The position numbers and the translations under genes are program-made. Below, piece by piece: positions 50,901-62,249 of a stretch of DNA of 64,000 bases (the first letter of the stretch is position 1; every line of letters begins with the position of its first letter). Under the pieces are notes generated by a model, which made no database searches, was not told the origin of the DNA, and was given only the letters and a program-made list of their open reading frames with translations. This DNA comes from Archivesica marissinica (Eukaryota > Mollusca > Bivalvia > Venerida > Vesicomyidae), in assembly GCA_014843695.1 (NCBI GenBank), contig CM026390.1, positions 94,597,009-94,661,008 of the forward strand, read 5' to 3'.

Positions 50901-53900
50901 ATAGGAGAGGGAGTAGGTAGACAGGAGAGGGAGGAGGTAGACAGGAGAGGGAGGAGGTAGACAGGAGAGGGAGTAGGTAGATAGGAGAGGGAGGAGGTAG
51001 ACAGGAGAGGGAGGAGGTAGACAGGAGAGGGAGTAGGGAGGAGGTAGACAGTAGAGGGAGGTAGCCAGGAGAGGGAGGAGGTAGAACCACCAACCTTCCA
51101 CAAGCCAGCTAGATAACTGTCTCACTTTACAGAATTCGACCTCTAGTGGGATTCGAACCTACAGCGGTGAGGGGCAAATGATTTGAAGTAAACGACCGTA
51201 ACCACTCAGCCCCCTGACACTAATATCATTCCTCACAAATATTGTTGTAATCTCGCCAGGGGTTTAGCAAACCAAACACGGACAAACATTGTTCATTTAT
51301 AATCTTCAAAGGGCAACAACTCCTTGTAACAACCATGCTTGGTACTCAACCTTTTCCACAAACATTCTCAAAAGAAGGACTCGATAGTAAAACTCCTCTG
51401 ATTACAATGCAACATTTACGTTACTAGGTTTTGTTCTAAGCATTTGTGCATTCATGAAATATAGCCTGAGATATACCAAATAAACTTTCTTTATTCAATC
51501 TTCCAAGGGCAATAACTCTGCCAAACATAAAAACGTGATTTGCACTACCAGTCTTCCTGTGAACCATGCATCATTTGGAGCCTCCGTGGTGTAATGGATC
51601 AATTTCCACCTCGTAATCGAGAAGTTGTGACCTTGAACCCTGCCAGAACCACGGTGGTGATGTCCTTAGGCACAGATCTTAAATCCACATTGTCTCGTCT
51701 CTTCTCACTCCATCATGACGATGAATCCATCAGGAATGAAGTTGCGAGAGCGATTAAACTAATGTTGTAAGAACTTGTTTCGCAAACAAGCTAAAATAAC
51801 AATTGTAAAAGTAAAGTGTTTGTTTATTATAGTGTCACCCCTATTTAAAGGGCCAGCCATTTCTGACTAATGAGACACCTCTTTTTTATGAACATCAGTA
51901 TTTCACGAATCCTATGCTTGTGTGCCAGACGCCAGACTAGTAGGCAATCGGTAACCATTATTGTATTTAAAATACCATATGTATGTCAATATGTAGTTCT
52001 AATACATAAACATTCTCAAAATGAACCAAACTGTACATACAAACGGTACAAACTTACGGGCATGAGCCAGGCTGAGAGCCCACAGCCGAAGGTATGAGGC
52101 AGTGTGCGATACGCAGCCCAGGCAGTACTCTATTGTGTGAATAGCTTGACCCACAAATACATCACCAAAGTCAAACTGAAATAAAAAATGCACCTATTTA
52201 TTTTCAGCAGCACAATTTGAAGCATAATATATGCCATGCAATGTTTTATTATACAGGGGCCCTACCTAAATAGCTCACTTAATGCTTGTAAGCCCAATAA
52301 CCCCACGTGTGTTGCAATGTTACAAATAGTAAATACACAAAACGTTGCCACAATTCCTAAACTTGTTGAACACGAATGCAGGAAAGTTGCTTATTCATCA
52401 CACTTGAAGTTATCCCAGACTTTGATTTTATTCATCATATTTTCCCAGTTAGTCCAGACTTTGACTATGTGAGTTATCCCAGACTTTGATACTTTGAGGT
52501 CTCCCAGTTATCCCAGACTTTGATACTTTGAGGTATCCCAGACTTTGATACTTTGAGGTCTCCCAGGTATCCCAGACTTTGATACTTTGAGGTATCCCAG
52601 ACGTTGACTCTGTGAGGTATCCCAGACTTTGATCAATCTGATCCTATTACAACAAGGACAGGTAGTTCAATCTGATCCTATTACAACAAGGACAGGTAAG
52701 TTCAATCTGATCCTATTACAACTAGGTAGTTCAATCTGATCCTATTACAACTAGGTAGTTCAATCTGATCCTATTACAACTAGGTAGTTCAATCTTATTC
52801 TATTACAACTAGGTATTTCAATCTGATCCTATTACAACTAGGTATTTCAATCTGATCCTATTACAACTAGGTATTTCAATCTGATCCTATTACAACTAGG
52901 TATTTCAATCTGATTCTATTACAACTAGGTAGTTCAATCTGATCCTATTACAACTAGGTAGTTCACTATGATCCTATTACAACTAGGTATTTCAATCTGA
53001 TTACAACTAGGTAGTTCACTATGATCCTATTACAACTAGGTAGTTCAATCTGATCATATTACAACTAGGTAGTTCGCTCTGATCCTATTACAACTAGGTA
53101 TTTCAATCTGATCCTATTACAACTAGGTATTTCAATCTGATCCTATTACAACTAGGTATTTCAATCTGATCCTATTACAACTAGGTAGTTCAATCGGATC
53201 CTATTACAACCAGGTAGATCAATCTGATCCTATTACAACATGATAGTTCAATCTGATCCTATTACAACAAGGTAGTTCAATCTGATCCTATTACAACTAG
53301 GTATTTCAATCTGATCCTATTACAACTAGGTATTTCAATCTGATCCTATTACAACTAGGTAGTTCAATCTGATCCTATTACAACTAGGTAGATCAATCTG
53401 ATCCTATTACAACTAGGTAGTTCAATCTGATCCTATTACAACATGACAGTTCAATCTCATCCTATTACAACTAGGTAGTTCAATCTGATCCTATTACAAC
53501 TAGGTAGTTCAATCTGATCCTATTACAACATGACAGTTCAATCTCATCCTATTACAACTAGGTAGTTCAATCTGATCCTATTAGAGCCAGGTAGTTCAAC
53601 CTGATCCTATTACAACTAGGTAGTTCAATCTGATCCTATTACAGCCAGGTAGTTCAATCTGATCCTATTACAACAAGGTAGTTCAATCTGATCCTATTAC
53701 AACTAGGTAGTTCAATCTGATCCTATTACAACAAGGTAGTTCAATCTGATCCTATTACAACTAGGTAGTTCAATCTGATCCTATTACAACTAGGTAGTTC
53801 AATCTGATCATATTACAACTAGGACAAGGTAGTTCAATCTGATCCTATTACAACTAGGTAGTTCGATCTGATCCTATTACAACTAGGTATTTCAATCTGA

Positions 53901-56645
53901 TCCTATTACAACTAGGTAGTTCAATCTGATCCTATTACAACTAGGTATTTCAATCTGATCCTATTACAACTAGGTAGTTCAATCTGATCCTATTACAACT
54001 AGGTAGTTCAATCTGATCCTATTACAACATGACAGTTCAATCTCATCCTATTACAACTAGGTAGTTCAATCTGATCCTATTACAACTAGGTAGTTCAATC
54101 GGATCCTATTACAACTAGGTAGATCAATCTGATCCTATTACAACTAGGTAGTTCAATCTGATCCTATTACAACATGACAGTTCAATCTCATCCTATTACA
54201 ACTAGGTAGTTCAATCTGATCCTATTACAACTAGGTAGTTCAATCTGATCATATTACAACTAGGTAGTTCGCTCTGATCCTATTACAACTAGGTATTTCA
54301 ATCTGATCCTATTACAACTAGGTATTTCAATCTGATCCTATTACAACTAGGTATTTCAATCTGATCCTATTACAACTAGGTAGTTCAATCGGATCCTATT
54401 ACAACCAGGTAGATCAATCTGATCCTATTACAACATGATAGTTCAATCTGATCCTATTACAACAAGGTAGTTCAATCTGATCCTATTACAACTAGGTATT
54501 TCAATCTGATCCTATTACAACTAGGTATTTCAATCTGATCCTATTACAACTAGGTAGTTCAATCTGATCCTATTACAACTAGGTAGATCAATCTGATCCT
54601 ATTACAACTAGGTAGTTCAATCTGATCCTATTACAACATGACAGTTCAATCTCATCCTATTACAACTAGGTAGTTCAATCTGATCCTATTACAACTAGGT
54701 AGTTCAATCTGATCCTATTACAACATGACAGTTCAATCTCATCCTATTACAACTAGGTAGTTCAATCTGATCCTATTAGAGCCAGGTAGTTCAACCTGAT
54801 CCTATTACAACTAGGTAGTTCAATATGATCCTATTACAGCCAGGTAGTTCAATCTGATCCTATTACAACAAGGTAGTTCAATCTGATCCTATTACAACTA
54901 GGTAGTTCAATCTGATCCTATTACAACAAGGTAGTTCAATCTGATCCTATTACAACTAGGTAGTTCAATCTGATCCTATTACAACTAGGTAGTTCAATCT
55001 GATCATATTACAACTAGGACAAGGTAGTTCAATCTGATCCTATTACAACTAGGTAGTTCGATCTGATCCTATTACAACTAGGTATTTCAATCTGATCCTA
55101 TTACAACTAGGTAGTTCAATCTGATCCTATTACAACTAGGTATTTCAATCTGATCCTATTACAACTAGGTAGTTCAATCTGATCCTATTACAACTAGGTA
55201 GTTCAATCTGATCCTATTACAACTAGGTAGTTCAATCGGATCCTATTACAACTAGGTAGATCAATCTGATCCTATTACAACTAGGTAGTTCAATCTGATC
55301 CTATTACAACATGACAGTTCAATCTCATCCTATTACAACTAGGTAGTTCAATCTGATCCTATTACAACTAGGTAGTTCAATCTGATCCTATTACAACATG
55401 ACAGTTCAATCTCATCCTATTACAACTAGGTAGTTCAATCTCATCCTATTAGAGCCAGGTAGTTCAACCTGATCCTATTACAACTAGGTAGTTCAATCTG
55501 ATCCTATTACAGCCAGGTAGTTCAATCTGATCCTATTACAACAAGGTAGTTCAATCTGATCCTATTACAACTAGGTAGTTCAATCTGATCCTATTACAAC
55601 AAGGTAGTTCAATCTGATCCTATTACAACTAGGTAGTTCAATCTGATCCTATTACAACTAGGTAGTTCAATCTGATCATATTACAACTAGGACAAGGTAG
55701 TTCAATCTGATCCTATTACAACTAGGTAGTTCGATCTGATCCTATTACAACTAGGTATTTCAATCTGATCCTATTACAACTAGGTAGTTCAATCTGATCC
55801 TATTACAACTAGGTATTTCAATCTGATCCTATTACAACTAGGTAGTTCAATCTGATCCTATTACAACAAGGTAGTTCAATCTGATCCTATTACAACTAGG
55901 TAGTTCGATCTGATCCTATTACAACTAGGTATTTCAATCTGATCCTATTACAACTAGGTATTTCAATCTGATCCTATTACAACTAGGTATTTCAATCTGA
56001 TCCTATTACAACTAGGTAGTTCAATCTGATCCTATTACAACCAGGTAGATCAATCTGATCCTATTACAACATGATAGTTCAATCTGATCCTATTACAACA
56101 AGGTAGTTCAATCTGATCCTATTACAACTAGGCATTTCAATCTGATCCTATTACAACTAGGTAGTTCAATCTGATCCTATTACAACAAGGTAGTTCAATC
56201 TGATCCTATTACAACAAGGTAGTTCAATCTGATCCTATTACAACTAGGTAGTTCAATCTGATCCTATTACAACTAGGTAGTTCAATCTGATCCTATTACA
56301 ACCAGGTAGTTCAACCTGATCATATTACAACTAGGTAGTTCAATATGATCCTATTACAACTAGGTAGTTCAATCTGATCCTATTACAACCAGGTAGTTGA
56401 ATATGATCCTATTACAACTAGGTAGTTCAATCTGATCCTATTACAACTAGATAGTTCAATCTGATCCTATTACAACTATGTAGTTCAATCGGATCCTATT
56501 ACAACCAGGTAGTTGAATCTGATCCTATTACAACTAGGTAGTTACTTACCTTTTCCACTTCAACATCATCCTCTATATACACAGTTGTAACAGCTTCGTC
56601 CCTACCGCTATTGATGGATAAACTCACTCGTGTACTGTTCACACC
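47816..56645 (-). CDS. ATP6V0A: V-type proton ATPase 116 kDa subunit a, last four exons (5' partial)
   Basis: Exons 56645-56550, 52175-52058, 49970-49796 and 47912-47816 join in phase to 161 residues ending in TAG. They cover the C-terminal membrane domain of V0 subunit a, the proton half-channel subunit of the vacuolar ATPase. The run [20 protein letters not shown] followed by [15 protein letters not shown] is diagnostic. Its [13 protein letters not shown] contains the essential arginine that faces the c-ring. [19 protein letters not shown] and the following [13 protein letters not shown] complete the family C-terminus. Upstream exons (cytosolic domain and first membrane helices) must lie right of the window; I found none between 56.7 and 64 kb, where arrays dominate. 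The paralog (a1, a2 or other) cannot be decided from this part. Confidence 0.93.
47947..48424. mobile_element. TTAA-type MITE, AGCGACACTACATC family, 478 bp
   Basis: TTAA on both sides, termini AGCGACGCTACATCAGTG and GCAATGTAATGTCGCT. It shares its body with 37705-38222. It is in the last V-ATPase intron. Confidence 0.78.
48570..48800. mobile_element. TTAA-type MITE, CCCTTTCC family, 231 bp
   Basis: TTAA on both sides, termini CCCTTTCCCTCATAGA and TCTATGGAGGAAAGGG (near-perfect inverse). Confidence 0.8.
49033..49747. mobile_element. Putative inverted-repeat element(s), about 700 bp
   Basis: TAGTAGCCTGGG near 49036 is inverted as CCCAGGCTACTA near 49733. A second pair, GCCTGGGGAAAAGTGG near 49142 and CCAGTTTCCCCAGGC near 49672, is also inverted. 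This could be one element with two inverted pairs or two nested elements. The right end lies only about 50 bp from a V-ATPase exon. Confidence 0.45.
49796..49970 (-). CDS. ATP6V0A: V-ATPase subunit a, penultimate exon
   Basis: 175 nt, acceptor TTTATTGCAG, donor CACTG|GTAATA. It encodes (Q)[16 protein letters not shown], a hydrophobic helix [20 protein letters not shown], and [14 protein letters not shown]. The purine-rich array 50030-51087 lies about 60 bp upstream; on this strand it is almost pure pyrimidine. Confidence 0.94.
50030..51087 (+). repeat. 20-bp homopurine-biased minisatellite, V-ATPase intron
   Basis: About 50 variable copies of GAGGTAGACAGGAGAGGGAG. One strand is almost all purine. 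On the transcript strand it is pyrimidine-rich and lies about 60 bp upstream of the 3' splice site of exon 49796-49970. The 360-380 codon minus frames (rich in S, L, P) are artefacts. Confidence 0.93.
51075..51222 (-). mobile_element. SINE, family D
   Basis: The minus strand has a tRNA-Ser-like head (GAGTGGTTACGGTCGTTTAC), the B box GTAGGTTCGAATCCCACTAG, and a body ending AGCTGGCTTGTGGAAGGTTG and GTGGTTCTACC. The purine-rich array starts exactly where this body ends. Confidence 0.7.
51235..51570. other. V-ATPase intron, no feature recognised
   Basis: Unique-looking sequence with two similar short blocks (TTCAAAGGGCAACAACTCC near 51305 and TTCCAAGGGCAATAACTCT near 51501). The motif AAGGGCAATAACTC is common in molluscan dispersed repeats, but I cannot confirm this here. 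Confidence 0.35.
51578..51815 (+). mobile_element. SINE, family E, with tRNA-like head
   Basis: GAGCCTCCGTGGTGTAATGG (A-box region), a diverged B box, the body ATGAATCCATCAGGAATGAA, and the tail AAGAACTTGTTTCGCAAAC. It shares body and tail with 38573 and 9370. Confidence 0.68.
52058..52175 (-). CDS. ATP6V0A: V-ATPase subunit a, essential-arginine exon
   Basis: 118 nt, acceptor TTTTTTATTTCAG, donor GCCC|GTAAGT. It encodes [20 protein letters not shown] and [19 protein letters not shown]. The arginine in SYLRLW is the residue needed for proton translocation in this family. Confidence 0.95.
52180..52465. other. V-ATPase intron, no feature recognised
   Basis: No repeat or coding signal was recognised between the essential-arginine exon and the first tandem array. 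Confidence 0.35.
52468..52632 (+). repeat. About 24-bp tandem repeat, seven copies
   Basis: Copies of GAGGTATCCCAGACTTTGAT plus ACTT, with length variants. It lies directly before the large 29-bp array. Confidence 0.82.
52640..56545 (+). repeat. 29-bp minisatellite, about 134 copies, V-ATPase intron
   Basis: The unit is GTTCAATCTGATCCTATTAC followed by AACTAGGTA. Rare variants recur: AACTAGGACAAGG near 53818, 55013 and 55686; ACATGACAGTTCAATCTCAT near 53432, 53527, 54027, 54172, 54630, 54722, 55309 and 55394. Large blocks of units were therefore duplicated. On the transcript strand the first unit begins at about position +7 of the intron. Confidence 0.95.
56550..56645 (-). CDS. ATP6V0A: V-ATPase subunit a, loop exon
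   Basis: 96 nt, acceptor TTTGTTGTTGCAG, donor GAAAAG|GTAAGT. It encodes 32 residues: [19 protein letters not shown], then [13 protein letters not shown]. This is the variable acidic loop directly before the FDFGD segment. It is enclosed by minisatellites on both sides: a 29-bp array from intron position about +7, and a 28-bp array ending about 30 bp before its acceptor. Confidence 0.82.
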
Positions 56646-56671
56646 CTGCAACAACAAATATATAAAGTTTA

Positions 56672-57205
56672 TAAAGTTAACTTGTACTGACATTCCTTAT
56701 AAAGTTTACTTGTACTGACATTCCGTATAAAGCTTAGTTGTACTGACATTCCTTATAAAGTTAACTTGTACTGACATTCCTTATAAAGTTTAGTTGTACT
56801 GACATTCCTTATAAAGTTAACTTGTACTGACATTCCTTATAAAGTTTACGTGTACTGACATTCCTTATAAAGTTAAGTTGTACTGACATTCCTTATAAAG
56901 TTAAGTTGTACTGACATTCCTTATAAAGTTAACTTGTACTGACATTCCTTATAAAGCTTAGTTGTACTGACATTCCTTATAAAGTTAACTTGTACTGACA
57001 TTCCTTATAAAGTTAAGTTGTACTGACATTCCTTATAAAGTTAACTTGTACTGACATTCCTTATAAAGTTAAGTTGTACTGACATTCCTTATAAAGTTAA
57101 CTTGTACTGACATTCCTTATAAAGTTAAGTTGTACTGACATTCCTTATACAGTTTACGTGTACTGACATTCCTTATAAAGTTAACTTGTACTGACATTCC
57201 TTATA
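56672..57205 (+). repeat. 28-bp minisatellite, about 18 copies, V-ATPase intron
   Basis: The unit is TTCCTTATAAAGTTAACTTG followed by TACTGACA. It ends about 30 bp before the acceptor of exon 56550-56645 on the minus strand. Confidence 0.94.
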
Positions 57206-57655
57206 ATTGGTGGAGAAAGACCCTGGATGTCCCAGTATTGCAGGCACGGATGTCCCTCCGAGCAGTATTGCAGGCACGGATGTCTCTCCGAGCAGTATTG
57301 CAGGCACGGAGGGACACCTGGGTAGAACCACCGACCTACCGCAAGCCAGCTGCATAGCTTCCTCACATGAAAGAATATGACACACCCAGTTGAATTCGAA
57401 CATACAGCGGTGATGGGTAGAACCACCGACCTACCGCAAACCAGCTAGATAGCTTCCTCACATGAAAGAATATGACACACCCAGTTGAATTCGAACATAC
57501 AGCGGTGATGGGTAGAACCACCGACCTACCGCAAACCAGCTAGATAGCTTCCTCACATGAAAGAATATGACACACCCAGTTGAATTCGAACATACAGCGG
57601 TGATGGGCCAGTCAGTTGAATTCAACGACCGTAACCACTCGACCAAGGAGTCCAC
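57206..57655 (-). mobile_element. SINE, family D, with an internal segment tripled
   Basis: The minus strand starts near CTCCTTGGTCGAGTGGTTAC. A roughly 95-bp segment (B-box-like TGTATGTTCGAATTCAACTG through CGGTAGGTCGGTGGTTCTAC) is present three times at 57325-57605. At 57235-57310 a 31-bp unit with CAGTATTGCAGGCACGGATG is repeated. It looks like an early stage of array formation from a SINE. Confidence 0.7.
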
Positions 57656-57799
57656 ACATGGCTGATTAGTATATTATAAAAACTACGAACATCCTTTCAG
57701 AAGTCTATAATAATAATAATATTATTATAAGTTTGAAGATTTAGTGCAATAAAAAGTTCAGTTCTCTGTCATGTTTTTCTAATCTTCTATGTGTATTTT

Positions 57800-58022
57800 A
57801 CGTTTATTTATCGTCGCTACCGGTTGCCCATATGAGCGATGCCTCCTGAAGAGATTAGTCATTTTATATTTTTGGAGGATAGTGCATGATACAGACAGAG
57901 ACCCATTCCAGAGTCTCCTCTGGTTCTTTTACGTGCACGGTGTAAAGCACTGACACGAGACCTCGGTTTAACGTCCCATCTGAAAGACTGTTAATTTTTA
58001 TTAGGGATTACCAGATCCGTCT
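57800..58022 (-). mobile_element. tRNA-Thr-like SINE, family A, lacking most of the tRNA part
   Basis: On the minus strand, AGTCTTTCAGATGGGACGTT, AAACCGAGGTCTCGTGTCAG, GAGACTCTGGAATGGGTCTC, then ATATGGGCAACCGGTAGCGA. Confidence 0.8.
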
Positions 58023-58174
58023 GTTCTATGTGTGAGTTCATTCATTATATACTAGAGAAGCCGCTAGATATATCACTGAGGGTGATTCATGTCCCTGCAA
58101 CACAACTTAACAATATGGAGTGTTCATGGGAGATCTATAGACATTTCAAGCAGTGTCTGCTAGTATTGTATAGT

Positions 58175-61100
58175 ATATATCTTGAGGGGTTTAGCAATAA
58201 TACTGTTGAAATCCCTCATTAGAGTTTAGCAATAATACTGTTGAAATCCCTCATTAGAGTTTAGCAATAATACTGTTGAAATTCCTCATTAGAGTTTAGC
58301 AATAATACCCTTGAAATTCCTCGTTAGAGTTTAGCAATAATACTGTTGAAATCCCTCGTTAGAGTTTAGCAATAATACTGTTGAAATTCCTCATTAGAGT
58401 TAGAAATAATACTGTTGAAATCCCTCGTTAGAGTTTAGCAATAATACTGTTGAAATCCCTTGTTTGGGTTTAGCAATAATACTGTTGAAATCCCTTGTTT
58501 GGGTTTAGCAATAATACTGTTGAAATCCCTTGTTAGAGTTTAGCAATAATAATGTTGAAATCCCACATTAGGGTTTAGCAATAATACTGTTGAAATCCCT
58601 CATTTGGGTTTAGCAATAATACTGTTGAAATTCCTCATTAGAGTTTAGCAATAATACTGTAGAAATCCCTCATTAGAGTTTAGCAATAATACTGTTGAAA
58701 TCCCTCATTAGAGTTTAGCAATAATACTGTTGAAATCCCTCGTTAGAGTTTAGCAATAATACTGTAGAAATCCCTCATTAGAGTTTAGCAATAATACTCT
58801 AGAAATCCCTCATTAGAGTTTAGCAATAATACTGTTGAAATCCCACATTAGAGTTTAGCAATAATACTGTTGAAATCCCTCGTTAGAGTTTAGCAATAAT
58901 ACTGTAGAAATCCCTCATTAGAGTTTAGCAATAATACTGTTGAAATCCCTCGTTAGAGTTTAGCAATAATACTGTAGAAATCCCTCATTAGAGTTTAGCA
59001 ATAATACTGTAGAAATCCCTCATTAGAGTTTAGCAATAATACTGTGAAATCCCTCATTAGAGTTTAGCAATAATACTGTAGAAATCCCTCATTAGAGTTT
59101 AGCAATAATACTGTTGAAACCCTTGTTAGAGTTTAGCAATAATACTGTTGAAATCCCTCATTAGAGTTTAGCAATAATACTGTTGAAATCCCACATTAGA
59201 GTTTAGCAATAATACTGTTGAAATCCCTCGTTAGAGTTTAGCAATAATACTGTTGAAATCCCTCATTAGAGTTTAGCAATAATACTGTTGAAATCCCTCA
59301 TTAGAGTTTAGCAATAATACTGTAGAAATCCCTCATTAGAGTTTAGCAATAATACTGTAGAAATCCCTCATTAGAGTTTAGCAATAATACTGTTGAAATC
59401 CCTCATTAGAGTTTAGCAATAATACTGTTGAAATCCCACATTAGAGTTTAGCAATAATACTGTTGAAATCCCTCATTAGAGTTTAGCAATAATACTGTTG
59501 AAATTCCTCATTAGAGTTTAGCAATAATACTGTTGAAATCCCTCATTAGAGTTTAGCAATAATACTGTTGAAATTCCTCATTAGAGTTTAGCAATAATAC
59601 TGTTGAAATCCCTCGTTAGAGTTTAGCAATAATACTGTTGAAATCCCTCATTAGAGTTTAGCAATAATACTGTTGAAATTCCTCATCAGAGTTTAGCAAT
59701 TATACTGTAGAAATCCCTCATTAGAGTTTAGCAATAATACTGTTGAAATTCCTCATTAGAGTTTAGCAATAATACTGTTGAAATCCCTCATTAGAGTTTA
59801 GCAATAATACTGTAGAAATCCCTCATTAGAGTTTAGCAATAATACTGTAGAAATCCCTCATTAGAGTTTAGCAATAATACTGTTGAAATCCCTCATTAGA
59901 GTTTAGCAATAATACTGTTGAAATCCCTCGTTAGAGTTTAGCAATAATACTGTTGAAATCCCACATTAGAGTTTAGCAATAATACTGTTGAAATTCCTCA
60001 TTAGAGTTTAGCAATAATACTGTTGAAATCCCTCATTAGAGTTTAGCAATAATACTGTTGAAATCCCACATTAGAGTTTAGCAATAATACTGTTGAAATC
60101 CCTCGTTAGAGTTTAGCAATAATACTGTTGAAATCCCTCGTTAGAGTTTAGCAATAATACTGTTGAAATCCCACATTAGAGTTTAGCAATAATACTGTTG
60201 AAATCCCTCATTAGAGTTTAGCAATAATACTGTTGAAATTCCTCATTAGAGTTTAGCAATAATACTGTTGAAATCCCTCATTAGAGTTTAGCAATAATAT
60301 TGTTGAAATCCCACATTAGAGTTTAGCAATAATACTGTTGAAATCCCTCGTTAGAGTTTAGCAATAATACTGTTGAAATCCCACATTAGGGTTTAGCAAT
60401 AATACTGTTGAAATCCCTCATTTGGGTTTAGCAATAATAATGTTGAAATCCCTCGTTAGGGTTTAGCAATAATACTGTTGAAATTCCTCATTAGAGTTTA
60501 GCAATAATACTGTTGAAATCCCTCGTTAGGGTTTAGCAATAATACTGTTGAAATCCCACATTAGAGTTTAGCAATAATACTGTAGAAATCCCTCATTAGA
60601 GTTTAGCAATAATACTGTTGAAATCCCTCATTAGAGTTTAGCAATAATACTGTTGAAATCCCTCGTTAGAGTTTAGCAATAATACTGTAGAAATCCCTCA
60701 TTAGAGTTTAGCAATAATACTGTTGAAATCCCTCATTAGAGTTTAGCAATAATACTGTTGAAATCCCTCGTTAGAGTTTAGCAATAATACTGTTGAAATC
60801 CCACATTAGAGTTTAGCAATAATACTGTAGAAATCCCTCATTAGAGTTTAGCAATAATACTGTTGAAATCCCTCGTTAGAGTTTAGCAATAATACTGTAG
60901 AAATCCCTCATTAGAGTTTAGCAATAATACTGTAGAAATCCCTCATTAGAGTTTAGCAATAATACTGTAGAAATCCCTCATTAGAGTTTAGCAATAATAC
61001 TGTTGAAATCCCTCATTAGAGTTTAGCAATAATACTGTTGAAATCCCTCGTTAGAGTTTAGCAATAATACTGTTGAAATCCCACATTAGAGTTTAGCAAT

Positions 61101-61995
61101 AATACTGTTGAAATCCCTCATTAGAGTTTAGCAATAATACTGTTGAAATTCCTCATTAGAGTTTAGCAATAATACTGTTGAAATCCCTCATTAGAGTTTA
61201 GCAATAATACTGTTGAAATTCCTCATTAGAGTTTAGCAATAATACTGTTGAAATTCCTCATTAGAGTTTAGCAATAATACTGTTGAAATCCCTCATTAGA
61301 GTTTAGCAATAATACTGTTGAAATTCCTCATTAGAGTTTAGCAATAATACTGTTGAAATCCCTCATTAGAGTTTAGCAATAATACTGTTGAAATCCCTCA
61401 TTAGAGTTTAGCAATAATACTGTTGAAATTCCTCATTAGAGTTTAGCAATAATACTGTTGAAATTCCTCATTAGAGTTTAGCAATAATACTGTTGAAATC
61501 CCTCATTAGAGTTTAGCAATAATACTGTTGAAATCCCTCATTAGAGTTTAGCAATAATACTGTTGAAATTCCTCATTAGAGTTTAGCAATAATACTGTTG
61601 AAATCCCACATTAGAGTTTAGCAATAATAATGTTGAAATCCCTCATTAGAGTTTAGCAATAATACTGTTGAAATCCCTCATTAGAGTTTAGCAATAATAC
61701 TGTTGAAATTCCTCATTAGAGTTTAGCAATAATACTGTTGAAATCCCTCGTTAGAGTTTAGCAATAATACTGTTGAAATCCCTCATTAGAGTTTAGCAAT
61801 AATACTGTTGAAATCCCACATTAGAGTTTAGCAATAATAATGTTGAAATCCCTCATTAGAGTTTAGCAATAATACTGTTGAAATTCCTCATTAGAGTTTA
61901 GCAATAATACTGTTGAAATTCCTCATTAGAGTTAGAAATAATACTGTTGAAATCCCTTGTTAGAGTTTAGCAATAATAATGGTGAAATTCCTCGT
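58175..61995 (+). repeat. 35-bp minisatellite, about 109 copies
   Basis: The unit is TTTAGCAATAATACTGTTGA followed by AATCCCTCATTAGAG. Variants include GTAGAAAT, CCCACATTAG, CCTCGTTAG and TTCCTCATTAG. The left edge (about 58430-58620) has more diverged GGGTTTAG copies. It lies in a V-ATPase intron or beyond. Confidence 0.95.
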
Positions 61996-62249
61996 TGTTA
62001 CAAACACAATTTACGGCAGCTCAGTTGGACAGTCAATTTCTTACTGTCTTAGTTTGAGCATCAATACAGTAAACAAAATACCCAGTTATTGTTAAAATAA
62101 TTAATTATAGAAATATATGTGAATTTAATAAGTACATGCAAAATATTAACAATGTGCACATTTATGAATACATCGGGTAAACCGATTCCTAGCAGCTACT
62201 GCAGTTTGGTTGAAACTTTCTATAACACTAGTACTGGTTGGAATAAGCA

